64,000 nucleotides of DNA, taken from the NCBI RefSeq assembly GCF_024273235.1, contig NZ_JANBVH010000003.1, forward strand, positions 124,001 to 188,000, written 5' to 3'. Below are positions 18,765-28,536 of this stretch, one piece after another (within the stretch, counting starts at the first letter, position 1; each line of letters starts with the position of its first letter). The position numbers and the translations under genes are program-made. The DNA comes from Sphingomonas faeni. Its GTDB lineage: Bacteria > Pseudomonadota > Alphaproteobacteria > Sphingomonadales > Sphingomonadaceae. Under the pieces are notes generated by a model that made no database searches, had not been told where the DNA came from, and saw nothing but the letters and a program-made list of their open reading frames with translations.

Positions 18765-19825
18765 GATGCCGCCCTCGGGAGCAGCAGACGCAGAACGGTC
18801 ATTTCGGGCGCACCTTCGCGGGCGTATTGGACGATCCCGCCCATGTCGCGGGTCAGCTTGTCGACAAGCGCGAGACCCAGCCCCTGCCCTTCGCGCCGGC
18901 CGGACACGAACGGATCGAACAGATGATCGGCGATATCGGCAGGCGCACCGGGACCGTTGTCAAACACGCAGATTTCGATCGGCAGCGGCAGGCGTGGCTT
19001 GCCGGGGGCCGAACTGACGGTGATGCCGTGGCGGTAGGCGGTCGTCATCACGATCCGAGGTTCGCGTTCGTTTCGAACGGCTTCGCGTGCGTTCTTGAGT
19101 AGATTTATGACGATCTGGAGCAGTGCATCGCGATTGATCTGCGCGGGCGGGAGCGACGGATCGAAGCGTTCCTCGATCGAAATCCCGCGCGCGAACCCCG
19201 CGAGCGCCAGCCGACGCGCATGGCCGAGCAACGGGTAGATGTTTTCGCTGGCGAGCGGCAGCGGACGCGTGTCGCTGAAATCCTGCATCCGGTCGATCAA
19301 CGCCGCGATCCGGTCGACTTCGGTCACGATCAGCGTCGTCAGTTCGCCCGCGCCGAGCAACTGCGCGGCGCCGCGGATGCCGGATAGCGGGTTCTTGATC
19401 TCGTGCGCCAGCATCGCCGCCGCACCGACGGCCGCACGCGCGCCGGCCGCGCGGTCGGCGGAATGGCCGAGCCGCCGCGAGGTCGCCGCGGAATGCAGCG
19501 TGATCGCGCGCCAGCCCGGGTAGTCGGCAATCTGCGTCTCGGCGAAATCGACCCGGATCTTGCCGCCGCGCGCAGTCGACATCTCTGTGTCGTACACTGC
19601 GAGCCCGTGCCCGTCGCGATTGCGCGGATCGTCGGGCGGCGGGATGATCGCGTCGAGCGGCTGCCCGATCATCAGCCGCTCCGACAGGTTCAGCAGTTGC
19701 TCGGCGAGCGCATTGGCATGCGCGACGCGCTGATTCGGATCGACCACGACGACGGCGACCGGGAGCGCCGCGAACAGTTCCGCAAAACCCGGCCGTACCC
19801 GAGAGTGCGTGTCAGGCCGCTGCAA
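18761..19825 (-). CDS. ntrB: Nitrogen regulation histidine kinase NtrB (NR-II)
   Basis: NtrB is a cytosolic kinase/phosphatase for NtrC, normally governed by PII. The 354-residue protein lacks membrane segments. It has an N-terminal PAS domain (about 13-110), a HisKA domain with His141 in [14 protein letters not shown], and an HATPase domain ([21 protein letters not shown]). The start is a TTG at 19825 inside the last codons of dusB; no in-frame ATG precedes the conserved PGFAELF. This dusB(nifR3)-ntrB-ntrC order is classic for alphaproteobacteria. Confidence 0.94.
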   Translation of the reverse strand: MQRPDTHSRVRPGFAELFAALPVAVVVVDPNQRVAHANALAEQLLNLSERLMIGQPLDAIIPPPDDPRNRDGHGLAVYDTEMSTARGGKIRVDFAETQIADYPGWRAITLHSAATSRRLGHSADRAAGARAAVGAAAMLAHEIKNPLSGIRGAAQLLGAGELTTLIVTEVDRIAALIDRMQDFSDTRPLPLASENIYPLLGHARRLALAGFARGISIEERFDPSLPPAQINRDALLQIVINLLKNAREAVRNEREPRIVMTTAYRHGITVSSAPGKPRLPLPIEICVFDNGPGAPADIADHLFDPFVSGRREGQGLGLALVDKLTRDMGGIVQYAREGAPEMTVLRLLLPRAAS

Positions 19826-20810
19826 GGTCGCGCCAGGGAGCGTAGAACTCGGCGAGCATCGCCTTGACCTGCTTGGGATCGGGAATCTGGTTCACCTTGT
19901 TGCGGAACTCGGCCGATCCGGGCAGGCCCTTAGTGTACCAGCCGATATGCTTGCGCGCCATGTTGACGCCGGTCTCGATCCCGTAATGTTCGAGCATCGC
20001 CTCGTAATGGCCTGCGATCGCGTCATATTGCTCGGTGATCGACGGGTCTTCGATGCGGCGGCCGGTGGCGAACCACTCCATGACCTGGCCGAGCACCCAC
20101 GGGCGACCATAGCTGCCGCGACCGATCATCAGGCCGTCCGCGCCCGACTGGTCCATCGCTGCTTCGGCGTCCTCGATCGTGCAGATATCGCCGTTGACGA
20201 TCACCGGCACGCTCACCGCATCCTTGACCTTGCGGACGAAGCCCCAGTCGGCATTGCCCTTGTACATCTGGTTGCGCGTGCGGCCGTGGACGGTGATCAG
20301 CTTGATGCCGAGATCCTCGGCGATCCGCGCGAGGTCGGGCGCGTTGAGGCTGTCATGGCACCAGCCCATTCGCATCTTCAGCGTCACGGGAACGTCGACC
20401 GCCTTGACGGTCGCCTCGATGATCGCGCTGGCGAGCTTAGTATCGCGCATCAGCGCCGAGCCCGCATCGCCGTTGACGACTTTCCGCACCGGACAGCCCA
20501 TGTTGATGTCGATGATCGCCGCGCCGCGATCCTGGCTGAGTTTGGCAGCCTCGCCCATCTCGTACGGGGTGCAGCCGATCAACTGCATCGACACCGGTTC
20601 CTCGAGCCGATCCCACGCCGCCTTTTGCAACGACTGGCGGGTCTCGCGGATGGCGGCCTGGCTCGCCACCATCTCGGTGACGTTGAGGCCCGAGCCATAG
20701 CGTCGCACCAGCGTGCGGAACGGCATGTCGGTGACGCCGGTCATCGGCGCGAGCACGACGGGGCTTTCGATCCGGACGGGACCGATCTGGATGGGGGATA
20801 GATTACGCAT
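19812..20810 (-). CDS. dusB: tRNA-dihydrouridine synthase (NifR3/DusB)
   Basis: This flavoenzyme reduces uridines in the D-loop of tRNA. The 332-residue protein begins with the FMN-binding barrel signature [17 protein letters not shown], and has the active-site cysteine in [14 protein letters not shown] and the ligands ITVHGRTR and [13 protein letters not shown]. It is the first gene of the dusB-ntrBC operon and overlaps ntrB by 14 bp. It is divergent from ispDF with about 90 bp between, where the ntr operon promoter should lie. Confidence 0.95.
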   Translation of the reverse strand: MRNLSPIQIGPVRIESPVVLAPMTGVTDMPFRTLVRRYGSGLNVTEMVASQAAIRETRQSLQKAAWDRLEEPVSMQLIGCTPYEMGEAAKLSQDRGAAIIDINMGCPVRKVVNGDAGSALMRDTKLASAIIEATVKAVDVPVTLKMRMGWCHDSLNAPDLARIAEDLGIKLITVHGRTRNQMYKGNADWGFVRKVKDAVSVPVIVNGDICTIEDAEAAMDQSGADGLMIGRGSYGRPWVLGQVMEWFATGRRIEDPSITEQYDAIAGHYEAMLEHYGIETGVNMARKHIGWYTKGLPGSAEFRNKVNQIPDPKQVKAMLAEFYAPWRDLAAA

Positions 20811-20901
20811 GGATGTGCCTGAAAAAGAGGCATCGCCCTACCCTGTCCCGCGCTCGGTCGCAAGACTGGCGAGCCTCCGGTCGAACCGCTAGGTCGCGAC
20901 G

Positions 20902-22053
20902 ATGACACAGGCACACCGTATCGTTGCGATCATCGTCGCCGCCGGAACCGGCGTGCGCGCCGGGGGATCGGTTCCCAAGCAGTTCGCGCTGATCGCCGGG
21001 CGTTCGATGATCGCCTATTCCTACGACGCGTTTTCCGCGCATCCCGCGATTGCCGAGACGATCGTCATCATCGGTGAAGGGCAGCAGGCTCTTGCCGCCG
21101 AGTCGCTCGGCAGCGGCGTAAGAACCGTCATCGGCGGAGCCACGCGCCGCGAGTCGGTCGCGAACGGACTCGCGGCGATCGGCGACGCGACGCACGTGCT
21201 GATCCACGACGCGGCCCGCCCTTTCCTCTCCGCCGAAATCATCGATTCGCTCGTCACCGCCCTGAAGACTCGGGACGCGGCCATTCCGGTCCTCCCGGTG
21301 ACCGATACGCTTGCGCGCGGCACCGTGCTGCTTGGGGACATCGTGGCCCGCGCTGACCTCAACCGCGTGCAGACTCCGCAGGCGTTTTCCGTGGAGGCGT
21401 TACGCGCCGCGCATGCCGTCTGGCCCGAAGACGAGGAAGCCACCGACGACGCGCAGATGGTGCGGCGGCTTGGCGTCGGCGTCGCGTTGGTGCAGGGCTC
21501 GGCTATGCTCGAGAAAGTCACCCACCCCGAAGATTTCGCGGCCGCCGAGGCGCGTGTCGCGTATGAAACCCGCACCGCGATGGGCTTCGACGTCCACCGG
21601 CTCGAAACCGGCGAGGAACTCTGGCTCGGCGGCGTCCTGATCCCGCACGACAAGGGGCTGTCTGGGCATAGCGACGCGGATGTGGCGCTCCACGCGCTGA
21701 CCGACGCGCTGCTCGGCACGATCGCGGCCGGCGATATCGGCACGCATTTCCCGCCGAGCGACCCACAATGGAAGGGCGCCGACTCCGCGCAATTCCTCCA
21801 GCACGCGGCAAAGCTGATTGCCGACAAGCGCGGCCGGATCGATTTCGTCGACCTGACGATCATGTGCGAGGCACCTAAGATCGGCCCGCACCGTGCCGCG
21901 ATGACCGCGCGGATCGCCGACCTGCTCGGGCTCACGCTCGATCGGGTCAGCGTCAAGGCGACGACGACCGAGCGACTCGGCTTCACCGGCCGCGGCGAAG
22001 GCATCGCCGCACAGGCCGTCGCAACCGTCCGCGTGCCCGGAGCGCCGGCATGA
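20902..22053 (+). CDS. ispDF: Bifunctional MEP-pathway enzyme IspD/IspF
   Basis: This fusion catalyses two non-consecutive steps of non-mevalonate isoprenoid synthesis: CTP-dependent cytidylylation of MEP, and cyclisation to MEcPP. In the 383-residue chain the IspD domain covers about 1-222 (AAGTGVRAGG, VLIHDAARPF, RVQTPQAF) and IspF about 227-383 (MGFDVHRLE, GLSGHSDADV, GDIGTHFPP, VKATTTERLGFTGRGEG). The fusion is common in alphaproteobacteria. It overlaps the next gene by four bases. Confidence 0.97.
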   Translation: MTQAHRIVAIIVAAGTGVRAGGSVPKQFALIAGRSMIAYSYDAFSAHPAIAETIVIIGEGQQALAAESLGSGVRTVIGGATRRESVANGLAAIGDATHVLIHDAARPFLSAEIIDSLVTALKTRDAAIPVLPVTDTLARGTVLLGDIVARADLNRVQTPQAFSVEALRAAHAVWPEDEEATDDAQMVRRLGVGVALVQGSAMLEKVTHPEDFAAAEARVAYETRTAMGFDVHRLETGEELWLGGVLIPHDKGLSGHSDADVALHALTDALLGTIAAGDIGTHFPPSDPQWKGADSAQFLQHAAKLIADKRGRIDFVDLTIMCEAPKIGPHRAAMTARIADLLGLTLDRVSVKATTTERLGFTGRGEGIAAQAVATVRVPGAPA

Positions 22054-22586
22054 CGGCCCGCATGAGGATCGGCGCCGCGCTGGCCGCCGTCGCGCTTCTC
22101 GCCAGCCCGGCGGCTGCGCAACCCCGCTGCATCACCGGGCCCGAGGCCGAATCGCTGACGCTCGTCGCGATGCCCGACATCCTCCGCGAAACCGGTCGCG
22201 TCTGCGCGGCGCAACTCCCGGCCGCCAGCCTGATCCGGCGGCAGTCGAGTGCGCTGATAGATCGCTATCAGATCGAGTCCGACCGCGCCTGGCCGTCCGC
22301 TCGCGCGGCGATCGTAAAGCTGAGCGATCCTGCGGTCGACGCGATGCTCGATTCGGAGTTCGCGCGGCCATTGCTGACGACGTTGCTGGTGCCGCAGATC
22401 GTCGGGCGGATCGCGACGCGCGATTGCGGGACGATCGACCGGATGCTGACGCTGCTTCAACCCTTGCCGCCCCGCAACACCGCGGCCATCGTCGTGGAGA
22501 CGTTGCGGTACCTGAAATCGCAGAAGCCGCGCGGCGGTGATATCGCCGCGGTGGCGATGCTGCTGTGCCCGGTGGAGACTCGCTGA
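22050..22586 (+). CDS. Secreted protein of unknown function
   Basis: I do not recognise a domain in this 178-residue protein. It has a clear signal peptide (MTARMRIGAALAAVALLASPAAA) predicted to be cleaved near residue 23. The mature part is mainly helical, without repeats, with four cysteines spread out (in PRCITGP, GRVCAAQ, TRDCGTI, LLCPVE) that could form two periplasmic disulfides. It is coupled at both ends: it overlaps ispDF by four bases and its stop shares a base with the cinA start, so it is certainly expressed with them. No function is inferred. Confidence 0.8.
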   Translation: MTARMRIGAALAAVALLASPAAAQPRCITGPEAESLTLVAMPDILRETGRVCAAQLPAASLIRRQSSALIDRYQIESDRAWPSARAAIVKLSDPAVDAMLDSEFARPLLTTLLVPQIVGRIATRDCGTIDRMLTLLQPLPPRNTAAIVVETLRYLKSQKPRGGDIAAVAMLLCPVETR

Positions 22587-23116
22587 TGGATACCATCCTT
22601 CCCCCCGAACTGGTCGACGCCGCGCGTAAGGTCGTCGAGCAGAACCGCGCGATCGGGCGCCGTGTCGCGGTCGCCGAGAGCTGCACCGGTGGCCTCGTCG
22701 CGGCCGCGCTGACGGAAATCCCCGGATCGTCGGACGTGTTCGAAGTGGGCTTCGTCACCTATTCGAACGAAGCCAAGCTCGGCGTGCTGAAGATCAGTTC
22801 CGACGTGCTCGAAACGTTTGGCGCGGTCTCGATCGCGGTCGCGTGGAGCATGGCACAGGCCGCGTTGAAGCAGTCGGGCGCGGACATCGCCGTGGCGATC
22901 ACGGGCGTGGCGGGGCCCGGCGGGGGGTCGCTCAAGAAGCCGGTCGGCACCGTTGTATTCGGTCGCGCCGAGAAGGGTCGCGACCCGTCCGACGTCCATG
23001 CCGATCGCAGGGATTTCGGCGATCTCGGTCGTGGCGGGATCCGGCTTCAGGCCGCGTTGTGTGCGCTCGAACTCTTGCTGCCGGACGCACCGGCCCCGGA
23101 AGACCCGGCGCCGTAA
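22586..23116 (+). CDS. pncC: CinA-family nicotinamide-nucleotide amidohydrolase
   Basis: The 176-residue protein corresponds to the CinA C-terminal domain alone, which deamidates NMN to nicotinate mononucleotide in NAD recycling. Signatures are VAESCTGGLVAAALTEIPGSS near the N-terminus, FVTYSNEAK, and ITGVAGPGGGSLKKPVGTV. There is no N-terminal CinA (COG1058) domain. ATG 22586 is chosen because it overlaps the upstream stop (TGATG). The last 70 bp overlap the 3' end of the convergent ratA-like gene. Confidence 0.9.
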   Translation: MDTILPPELVDAARKVVEQNRAIGRRVAVAESCTGGLVAAALTEIPGSSDVFEVGFVTYSNEAKLGVLKISSDVLETFGAVSIAVAWSMAQAALKQSGADIAVAITGVAGPGGGSLKKPVGTVVFGRAEKGRDPSDVHADRRDFGDLGRGGIRLQAALCALELLLPDAPAPEDPAP

Positions 23117-23535
23117 AGCTCGGCGGCGCGAGTCTCGAACGCGCCGATCATCTTGCGCAGTGCAGCGCCGAAAACCTGGCCGGCGATCATCTCGAACATC
23201 CGGTTCTTGAACGCGAAGTCGACGGTGAAATCGACCGCGCAGCCCTGAGGCTCGGGCCGGAAATGCCATTCGTTGCGCAGATACTTTAGCGGTCCATCGA
23301 CATAATCAACGTTCAGTTCGCTCGGGCGGACCTTCTGCACGCGCGACGTGAACGTCTCGCGCAGGCCCTTGAACCCGACGATCATGTCGGCGAGCGTCTC
23401 GGTCTCGCTGTTCGAGCGCACCCGCATCGCACTGACCCAGGGCAGGAACTCGGCATAGCGACCGACATCGGCCACCAGGTCGAACATCTGCTCAGGAGTG
23501 TAGGGCAAATGACGCGTTTCGGAATGCTTCGGCAT
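23047..23535 (-). CDS. Coq10/RatA-like START-domain protein
   Basis: The 162-residue protein belongs to the polyketide cyclase/COQ10 family (SRPBCC fold). Bacterial members are annotated as ubiquinone-binding or RatA-type. Typical features are SETRHLPYTPEQMFDLVADV at the start, YAEFLPWV, and FAFKNRMFEMIAG near the end of the fold, followed by a low-complexity Gly/Ser/Ala tail. It is coupled to lipA, whose stop shares a base with its ATG. The lipA-coq10 pairing is common in alphaproteobacteria. The 3' end runs 70 bp into convergent pncC. A toxin role is not supported by context. Confidence 0.87.
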   Translation of the reverse strand: MPKHSETRHLPYTPEQMFDLVADVGRYAEFLPWVSAMRVRSNSETETLADMIVGFKGLRETFTSRVQKVRPSELNVDYVDGPLKYLRNEWHFRPEPQGCAVDFTVDFAFKNRMFEMIAGQVFGAALRKMIGAFETRAAELYGAGSSGAGASGSKSSSAHNAA

Positions 23536-24458
23536 CAGATGCGCGCAACGCCCAGCTTCGCGTCACGATTCGCCCGCAACCGCTCGAAATCATCGCCGGC
23601 GTGATAGCTCGACCGGGTCAGCGGCGACGATGCGACCAGTAGGAAACCCTTTGCGCGCGCGATCGAGGCATAGGCGTCGAACGCCTTGGGCGGCACGAAC
23701 TCGGCGACCTTGGCGTGGCGCGGGGTGGGCTGAAGATACTGGCCCATCGTCAGGAAATCGATGTCGGCGCAGCGCATGTCGTCCATAACCTGATGGATCT
23801 CCAGGCGCTCCTCGCCGAGCCCGAGCATCACGCCGGACTTGGTGAAAATCGACGGATCGTGCTTCTTGACGCTCTCCAGCAGGCGCAGCGACGCGTAGTA
23901 GCGCGCGCCCGGGCGGATCGTCGGATAGAGCCGCGGGACGGTCTCGAGATTGTGGTTGTAGACGTCGGGACGCGCCTCGACGATCGACTCGATCGCGGCC
24001 TGCGCCTTGTTGCGGAAGTCAGGCGTCAGGATCTCGATCGTCGTCGTCGGGTTCGACGCGCGGATCGCCTGGATCACCTTCACGAACTGCGACGCGCCGC
24101 CATCGGGCAGGTCGTCACGATCGACCGAGGTGATGACGATGTGGTTGAGACCCATCTGCGCGGCGGCGTCGGCGACGTTCTGCGGCTCCATCCGGTCGAC
24201 TGCGCGGGGCATGCCGGTCTTCACGTTGCAGAACGCGCAAGCGCGCGTGCAGGTATCGCCGAGGATCATCACCGTCGCATGCTTCTTCGACCAGCATTCG
24301 CCGATGTTCGGGCACGCGGCCTCTTCGCACACCGTCGTGAGGCTTTTCGACCGCATGAGCTCGCGGGTTTTCGCGAAGCCCGCGGAGGTCGGCGCCTTGA
24401 CGCGGATCCAATCGGGCTTGCGGGCACGCGGGACGGCGATCGGGGTCATCTCGTTCAT
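23535..24458 (-). CDS. lipA: Lipoyl synthase
   Basis: LipA is a radical-SAM enzyme inserting two sulfurs into octanoyl groups on lipoate-dependent proteins. The 307-residue protein has the auxiliary cluster cysteines C44, C49 and C55 ([12 protein letters not shown]) and the radical-SAM cluster C70, C74, C77 (CTRACAFC). The C-terminal [10 protein letters not shown] contains the serine that ligates the auxiliary cluster in known structures. ATG 24458 starts the conserved N-terminus; an ATG 14 codons upstream would add an unlikely extension. It is followed directly by the Coq10-like gene. Confidence 0.96.
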   Translation of the reverse strand: MNEMTPIAVPRARKPDWIRVKAPTSAGFAKTRELMRSKSLTTVCEEAACPNIGECWSKKHATVMILGDTCTRACAFCNVKTGMPRAVDRMEPQNVADAAAQMGLNHIVITSVDRDDLPDGGASQFVKVIQAIRASNPTTTIEILTPDFRNKAQAAIESIVEARPDVYNHNLETVPRLYPTIRPGARYYASLRLLESVKKHDPSIFTKSGVMLGLGEERLEIHQVMDDMRCADIDFLTMGQYLQPTPRHAKVAEFVPPKAFDAYASIARAKGFLLVASSPLTRSSYHAGDDFERLRANRDAKLGVARI

Positions 24459-24565
24459 GGGAGCGAGATAGCGATGCCGGCTACCCGAGACAACATGCAT
24501 GCGGTTTTGCGCGAGATATCACGCGTTTCTTCGGTGACTTGGTCCGGCTGCGGGATCGACCGCCG

Positions 24566-25339
24566 TCAAAGCCCGAGCGCCTTTTCCGCCACGCGCTTCA
24601 CCTTCGGATCGATCGGCGGCGGGATCATCGACACGCCGGCTTCGAGGCGATCGGCAATCACCGTCAGCGCTGCGATGCGGGCCGCCTTCTTGTCGTTGCC
24701 GTCGATCACCGTCCACGGTGCCGTTGCAGTATCAGTGCGTGCGAACATCTCATTCATCGCCTCCAGATAGTCCTTCCGGCGCGAGCGGTTGTGATAATCG
24801 TCGAGGCCCGTCTTCCAATGCTTCCACGGATCGTCGAGCCGCGCTTTCAGGCGACGATCCTGCTCCTTCTGCGTGGTATGGATGAACAGCTTGATCAGCG
24901 TCGTCCCGCTCTCGACCTGCTGCGCCTCGAACGCGTTGATCTCGTCATAGCCGTGACGCCATTCGGTCTCGCTGGCCAAACCCTCGACGCGCTCGACGAG
25001 GACGCGACCGTACCAGCTGCGATCGAACACTGCGATGTGGCCGTCGGCAGGCAGCCGGTGCCAGAAGCGCCAAAGGAAATGATGTGCCTTCTCGTCCGCG
25101 GTGGGGGCTGCGATCGGCCAGACCTTGTAGTTGCGCGGGTCCCATTCGGCGGAGAGCCGCTGGATGATGCCCCCCTTGCCAGCCGCGTCCCAGCCCTCGA
25201 ACATGACGATCGCGCGCGTACCGCCGACGATATGCGCGACCTGGATATGTTCGAGCCGCTTCTGGAGCGCAGTCAGGTCATGCTTGTACTTGCCGTCATA
25301 CGCGTCGCCGGCTTCGTAGTCGGCCAGGTGTATCGTCAT
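24566..25339 (-). CDS. ppk2: Polyphosphate kinase 2 family protein
   Basis: PPK2 enzymes transfer phosphate between polyphosphate and nucleotides. The 257-residue single-domain protein has the P-loop EGWDAAGKGG (48-57), the Walker B segment FDRSWYGRVLVERVEG and a basic lid region (RRLKARLDDPWKHWK). This is a one-domain, short-chain member; whether it phosphorylates ADP, GDP or AMP cannot be settled from motifs I can see. It lies 26 bp after aspS on the same strand. A separate PPK1 is encoded 5 kb away. Confidence 0.92.
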   Translation of the reverse strand: MTIHLADYEAGDAYDGKYKHDLTALQKRLEHIQVAHIVGGTRAIVMFEGWDAAGKGGIIQRLSAEWDPRNYKVWPIAAPTADEKAHHFLWRFWHRLPADGHIAVFDRSWYGRVLVERVEGLASETEWRHGYDEINAFEAQQVESGTTLIKLFIHTTQKEQDRRLKARLDDPWKHWKTGLDDYHNRSRRKDYLEAMNEMFARTDTATAPWTVIDGNDKKAARIAALTVIADRLEAGVSMIPPPIDPKVKRVAEKALGL

Positions 25340-25365
25340 GCGCTGCGCTCCATCACTCAGATTGA

Positions 25366-27189
25366 TCAGCCTGCGTTCGGCGCGACCGCCTTCGTCACGT
25401 CCTTCGGACCATCGACCGTCAGGCGAATGTTGAGTTCCTTCAGCTGCTTGGCGCTGACCGGGCTCGGCGCGCCCATCATCAGGTCCTCGGCCTTCTGGTT
25501 CATCGGGAACAGCACGACCTCGCGGATGTTCGGCTCGCCGGCGAGCAGCATGACCATCCGGTCGATCCCCGGTGCAGAGCCGCCATGCGGCGGCGCGCCG
25601 ACCTTGAACGCGTTGATCATGCCGGCGAAGTTGGTGTCGACATCGGCCTGCGTGTAGCCGGCGATCTCGAACGCCTTGTACATGATCTCGGGCCGGTGGT
25701 TCCGGATCGCGCCCGACGACAGCTCGACGCCGTTGCAGACGATATCGTACTGATAGGCAAGGATATCGAGCGGATCCTTGGTTTCCAGCGCCTCCATCTC
25801 GCCCTGCGGCATCGAGAACGGGTTGTGGCTGAAGTCGATCTTCTTGGCGTCCTCGTCATACTCGAACATCGGGAAGTCGACGATCCAGCAGAATTCGAAC
25901 CGGTTCTCGTCGATCAGGCCGAGATCGGCACCGATCCGCGCACGCGCAGCGCCTGCGAGCTTGGAGGCGGGGAGTTCCTTGCCGGCGGCGAAGAAGATGC
26001 CGTCGTTCGGGCCGAGGCCCATCTCGGCGATCAGCTTGCGGGTGGCTTCCTCGCCGTGGTTCTTGGCGATCGGGCCGCCGAGTTCGCAGTTCTTCTGCGT
26101 GATGTAGCCGAGCCCGGCATGACCCTCGGCGCGTGCCCAGTCGTTCATGTCGGTGAAGAACTTGCGGCTCTTGTCGGCGGTGTTCGGCGCGGGGATCGCG
26201 CGGACCACGTCACCGCCGGCGACGATCCCTGCGAACAGGCCGAAGCCCGAATCGACGAAGTGATGGCCGACGTCGTGGATCAGGATCGGGTTGCGCAGGT
26301 CGGGCTTGTCGCTGCCGTATTTCAGCATCGATTCGCGGTACGGGATGCGCTTGAACGGCAATGCCGAGACCTGACGGCCCTTGCCCTGCCAGTCCGCGAA
26401 CTCCTCGAACACGCCGTGCAGGACGGGCTCGATCGCATTGAACACGTCGTCCTGCGTGACGAAGCTCATCTCGAAATCGAGCTGGTAGAACTCGCCGGGC
26501 GAACGATCGGCGCGGGCGTCCTCGTCGCGGAAGCACGGCGCGATCTGGAAATAGCGGTCGAAGCCGGCGACCATCAGCAGCTGCTTGAACATCTGCGGCG
26601 CCTGCGGGAGCGCATAGAACTTGCCCGGATGGACGCGGCTCGGCACCAGATAGTCGCGTGCGCCTTCTGGCGACGACGCGGTGAGGATCGGCGTCTGGAA
26701 TTCGGTGAAGCCCTGCGCGTTCATGCGGTTGCGCAGCGACGTGATCACCTGGCTGCGGAGCATGATGTTGGCGTGAAGCCGCTCCCGACGCAGATCGAGG
26801 TAGCGATAGCGCAGGCGGATATCTTCGGGATATTCGGCCTCGCCCGCGACCGGCATCGGCAGCTCGCCGGCCATCGACTGGACGGTCGCGGCGGTCGCGC
26901 GGATCTCGATCCCGCCGGTCGGCAGGTTCGGGTTGACCGCTTCGGGTGCCCTTGCGGTGACCTTGCCGGTGATCGTGACGACGCTCTCGCTCTTCAGGCC
27001 CTCGATGACCTTGAAGACCGGGCCGGACACGTCGGTGACGATCTGGGTGATGCCGTAGTGATCGCGCAGATCGATGAAGACGAGGTCGCCGTGATCGCGC
27101 TTCTTGTGGACCCAGCCGGAGACACGGACCTCTTCACCGACCTGTTCGGGGCGGAGGGCGGCGCAGTTGTGGGTGCGATAGGCGTGCAT
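25366..27189 (-). CDS. aspS: Aspartate--tRNA ligase
   Basis: This class II synthetase has 607 residues, the usual bacterial size. An N-terminal OB-fold binds the anticodon ([21 protein letters not shown]), the catalytic core has motif 2 near [15 protein letters not shown] and motif 3 [14 protein letters not shown], and the bacterial GAD insertion lies between. It may be non-discriminating (aspartylating tRNA-Asn as well), as in many organisms with GatCAB, but the window cannot show this. It is divergent from rnd across 171 bp that contain an inverted repeat. Confidence 0.97.
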   Translation of the reverse strand: MHAYRTHNCAALRPEQVGEEVRVSGWVHKKRDHGDLVFIDLRDHYGITQIVTDVSGPVFKVIEGLKSESVVTITGKVTARAPEAVNPNLPTGGIEIRATAATVQSMAGELPMPVAGEAEYPEDIRLRYRYLDLRRERLHANIMLRSQVITSLRNRMNAQGFTEFQTPILTASSPEGARDYLVPSRVHPGKFYALPQAPQMFKQLLMVAGFDRYFQIAPCFRDEDARADRSPGEFYQLDFEMSFVTQDDVFNAIEPVLHGVFEEFADWQGKGRQVSALPFKRIPYRESMLKYGSDKPDLRNPILIHDVGHHFVDSGFGLFAGIVAGGDVVRAIPAPNTADKSRKFFTDMNDWARAEGHAGLGYITQKNCELGGPIAKNHGEEATRKLIAEMGLGPNDGIFFAAGKELPASKLAGAARARIGADLGLIDENRFEFCWIVDFPMFEYDEDAKKIDFSHNPFSMPQGEMEALETKDPLDILAYQYDIVCNGVELSSGAIRNHRPEIMYKAFEIAGYTQADVDTNFAGMINAFKVGAPPHGGSAPGIDRMVMLLAGEPNIREVVLFPMNQKAEDLMMGAPSPVSAKQLKELNIRLTVDGPKDVTKAVAPNAG

Positions 27190-27206
27190 GTGTCTCGTCT
27201 CTCATA

Positions 27207-27287
27207 CGTCGTCCCAGCGGAAGCCGGGATCTCGTGCGGCAAGGGTGCGCCCTGCGACGGGAGATCCCAGCTTTCGCTGGGATGACG
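27207..27287. repeat. Inverted repeat between divergent aspS and rnd
   Basis: Arms 27207-27233 and 27261-27287 are near-perfect reverse complements (27 bases with two or three mismatches) of the type CGTCATCCCAGCG...GGGATCTC, around a 27-base spacer. This resembles the mobile GC-rich intergenic palindromes of sphingomonads. Unlike the others in this window it lies upstream of two genes. Confidence 0.8.
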
Positions 27288-27360
27288 GGAATTGGATGCC
27301 TCGCGCTTCCCTTCCTCACCCGCCTTTGTCAAGGCGGACACGCCTCGCTATGGACGGTCC

Positions 27361-28536
27361 ATGCATATCCACCCGCTTATCTCCGACAGTGCCACGCTCG
27401 CCAATCTGTGCGCGCGCATGGCCGACGCCGACTATGTGTGCGTCGACACCGAATTCATGCGCGAGAGCACCTATTACCCGGAACTCTGCCTGATCCAGAT
27501 CGCCGACGACAAGGAAGCCGCCGCGATCGATCCGATGGCGCCGGGCATCGACCTGAAGCCGTTGCTCGACCTGCTCGTCGAGAATCACGATGTGCTGAAG
27601 GTGGTCCATGCCGGCGGTCAGGATATCGAGATCGTCTATAATTTGACCGGCAAGACGCCCTTCCCGCTGTTCGACACGCAGGTCGCGGCGATGGCGCTGG
27701 GGCAAGGCGAGCAGATCGGCTATTCGAACCTCGTCGACAGCTGGCTAGGCATCGCGGTCGACAAGGGCGCGCGGTTTACCGACTGGGCGCGGCGGCCGCT
27801 GGACGAGCGGCAGATCGAATATGCGATCGGCGACGTCACGCATCTGTCGAAGATCTTCCCGAAGATGCTGGAGCGGTTGCGCAAGACGGGGCGCGGGGTG
27901 TGGCTCGACCAGGAGATGGAGCGGCTCGGCGATATCGCGAATTACGCGAACGATCCCGATCTGGCGTGGAAGCGCGTGCGGATTTCGGGGCGCAAGCCCG
28001 AGGTGCTGGGGCGACTGAAGGCGCTGGCGCGGTGGCGTGAACTGGAGGCGCAGGCGAAGGACTTGCCGCGCGGCCGGATCGTCAAGGACGAGACGCTGGG
28101 CGACATGGCGGGGCATCCGCCGCGCAAACAGGCCGACCTAGCGCGCGTGCGTGGGTTGTCGGCGACATGGGCAGGCAACGACATCGGCGGACGGCTGATG
28201 GCCGCGATCGAGAGTGCGCAGCCGCTTGGCGAGGACGAGCTGCCGCCGCGCGACGATCGCAAGCCGGGGCTCGGCAAGGAGGGATCGCTGGTCGCGGACC
28301 TCTTGAAGCTGCTGCTCAAGATCCGCTCGCGAGACATTGATGTCGCGTCGAAATTGTTGGCGCGGACGGATGAACTCGAAGCCCTCGCGGCGGGCGTTCG
28401 CACCGGGCTGCCGATGCTGGAGGGCTGGCGGTTCGATCAGTTCGGGCGCGATGCACTCGATCTGGTCGAGGGACGACTGGCGTTTGCGGTCATTGGCGGC
28501 AAGCTGAAGATGACACGTACGGAGGATGCCGCATGA
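27361..28536 (+). CDS. rnd: Ribonuclease D
   Basis: RNase D is a 3'-5' exonuclease trimming tRNA precursors. The 391-residue protein has the DEDD nuclease domain (about 1-185) with VCVDTEFMRE, VVHAGGQDIEIVYN and YAIGDVTHLSKIF, then an HRDC domain (about 205-290). ATG 27361 is used because it begins the conserved MHIHPLISD; an upstream in-frame TTG extends into the repeat region. The stop overlaps the next gene by four bases. Confidence 0.95.
   Translation: MHIHPLISDSATLANLCARMADADYVCVDTEFMRESTYYPELCLIQIADDKEAAAIDPMAPGIDLKPLLDLLVENHDVLKVVHAGGQDIEIVYNLTGKTPFPLFDTQVAAMALGQGEQIGYSNLVDSWLGIAVDKGARFTDWARRPLDERQIEYAIGDVTHLSKIFPKMLERLRKTGRGVWLDQEMERLGDIANYANDPDLAWKRVRISGRKPEVLGRLKALARWRELEAQAKDLPRGRIVKDETLGDMAGHPPRKQADLARVRGLSATWAGNDIGGRLMAAIESAQPLGEDELPPRDDRKPGLGKEGSLVADLLKLLLKIRSRDIDVASKLLARTDELEALAAGVRTGLPMLEGWRFDQFGRDALDLVEGRLAFAVIGGKLKMTRTEDAA

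Noticed and set aside
23047-23535. RatA toxin of a toxin-antitoxin pair
   Set aside because: No RatB partner is adjacent; coupling to lipA fits the Coq10-like housekeeping group better.
25585-27285. 566-codon open frame opposite aspS
   Set aside because: It lies antisense to a confidently identified gene, has a low-complexity Asp/Arg/Val/Leu-rich composition, and arises from high-GC codon bias.
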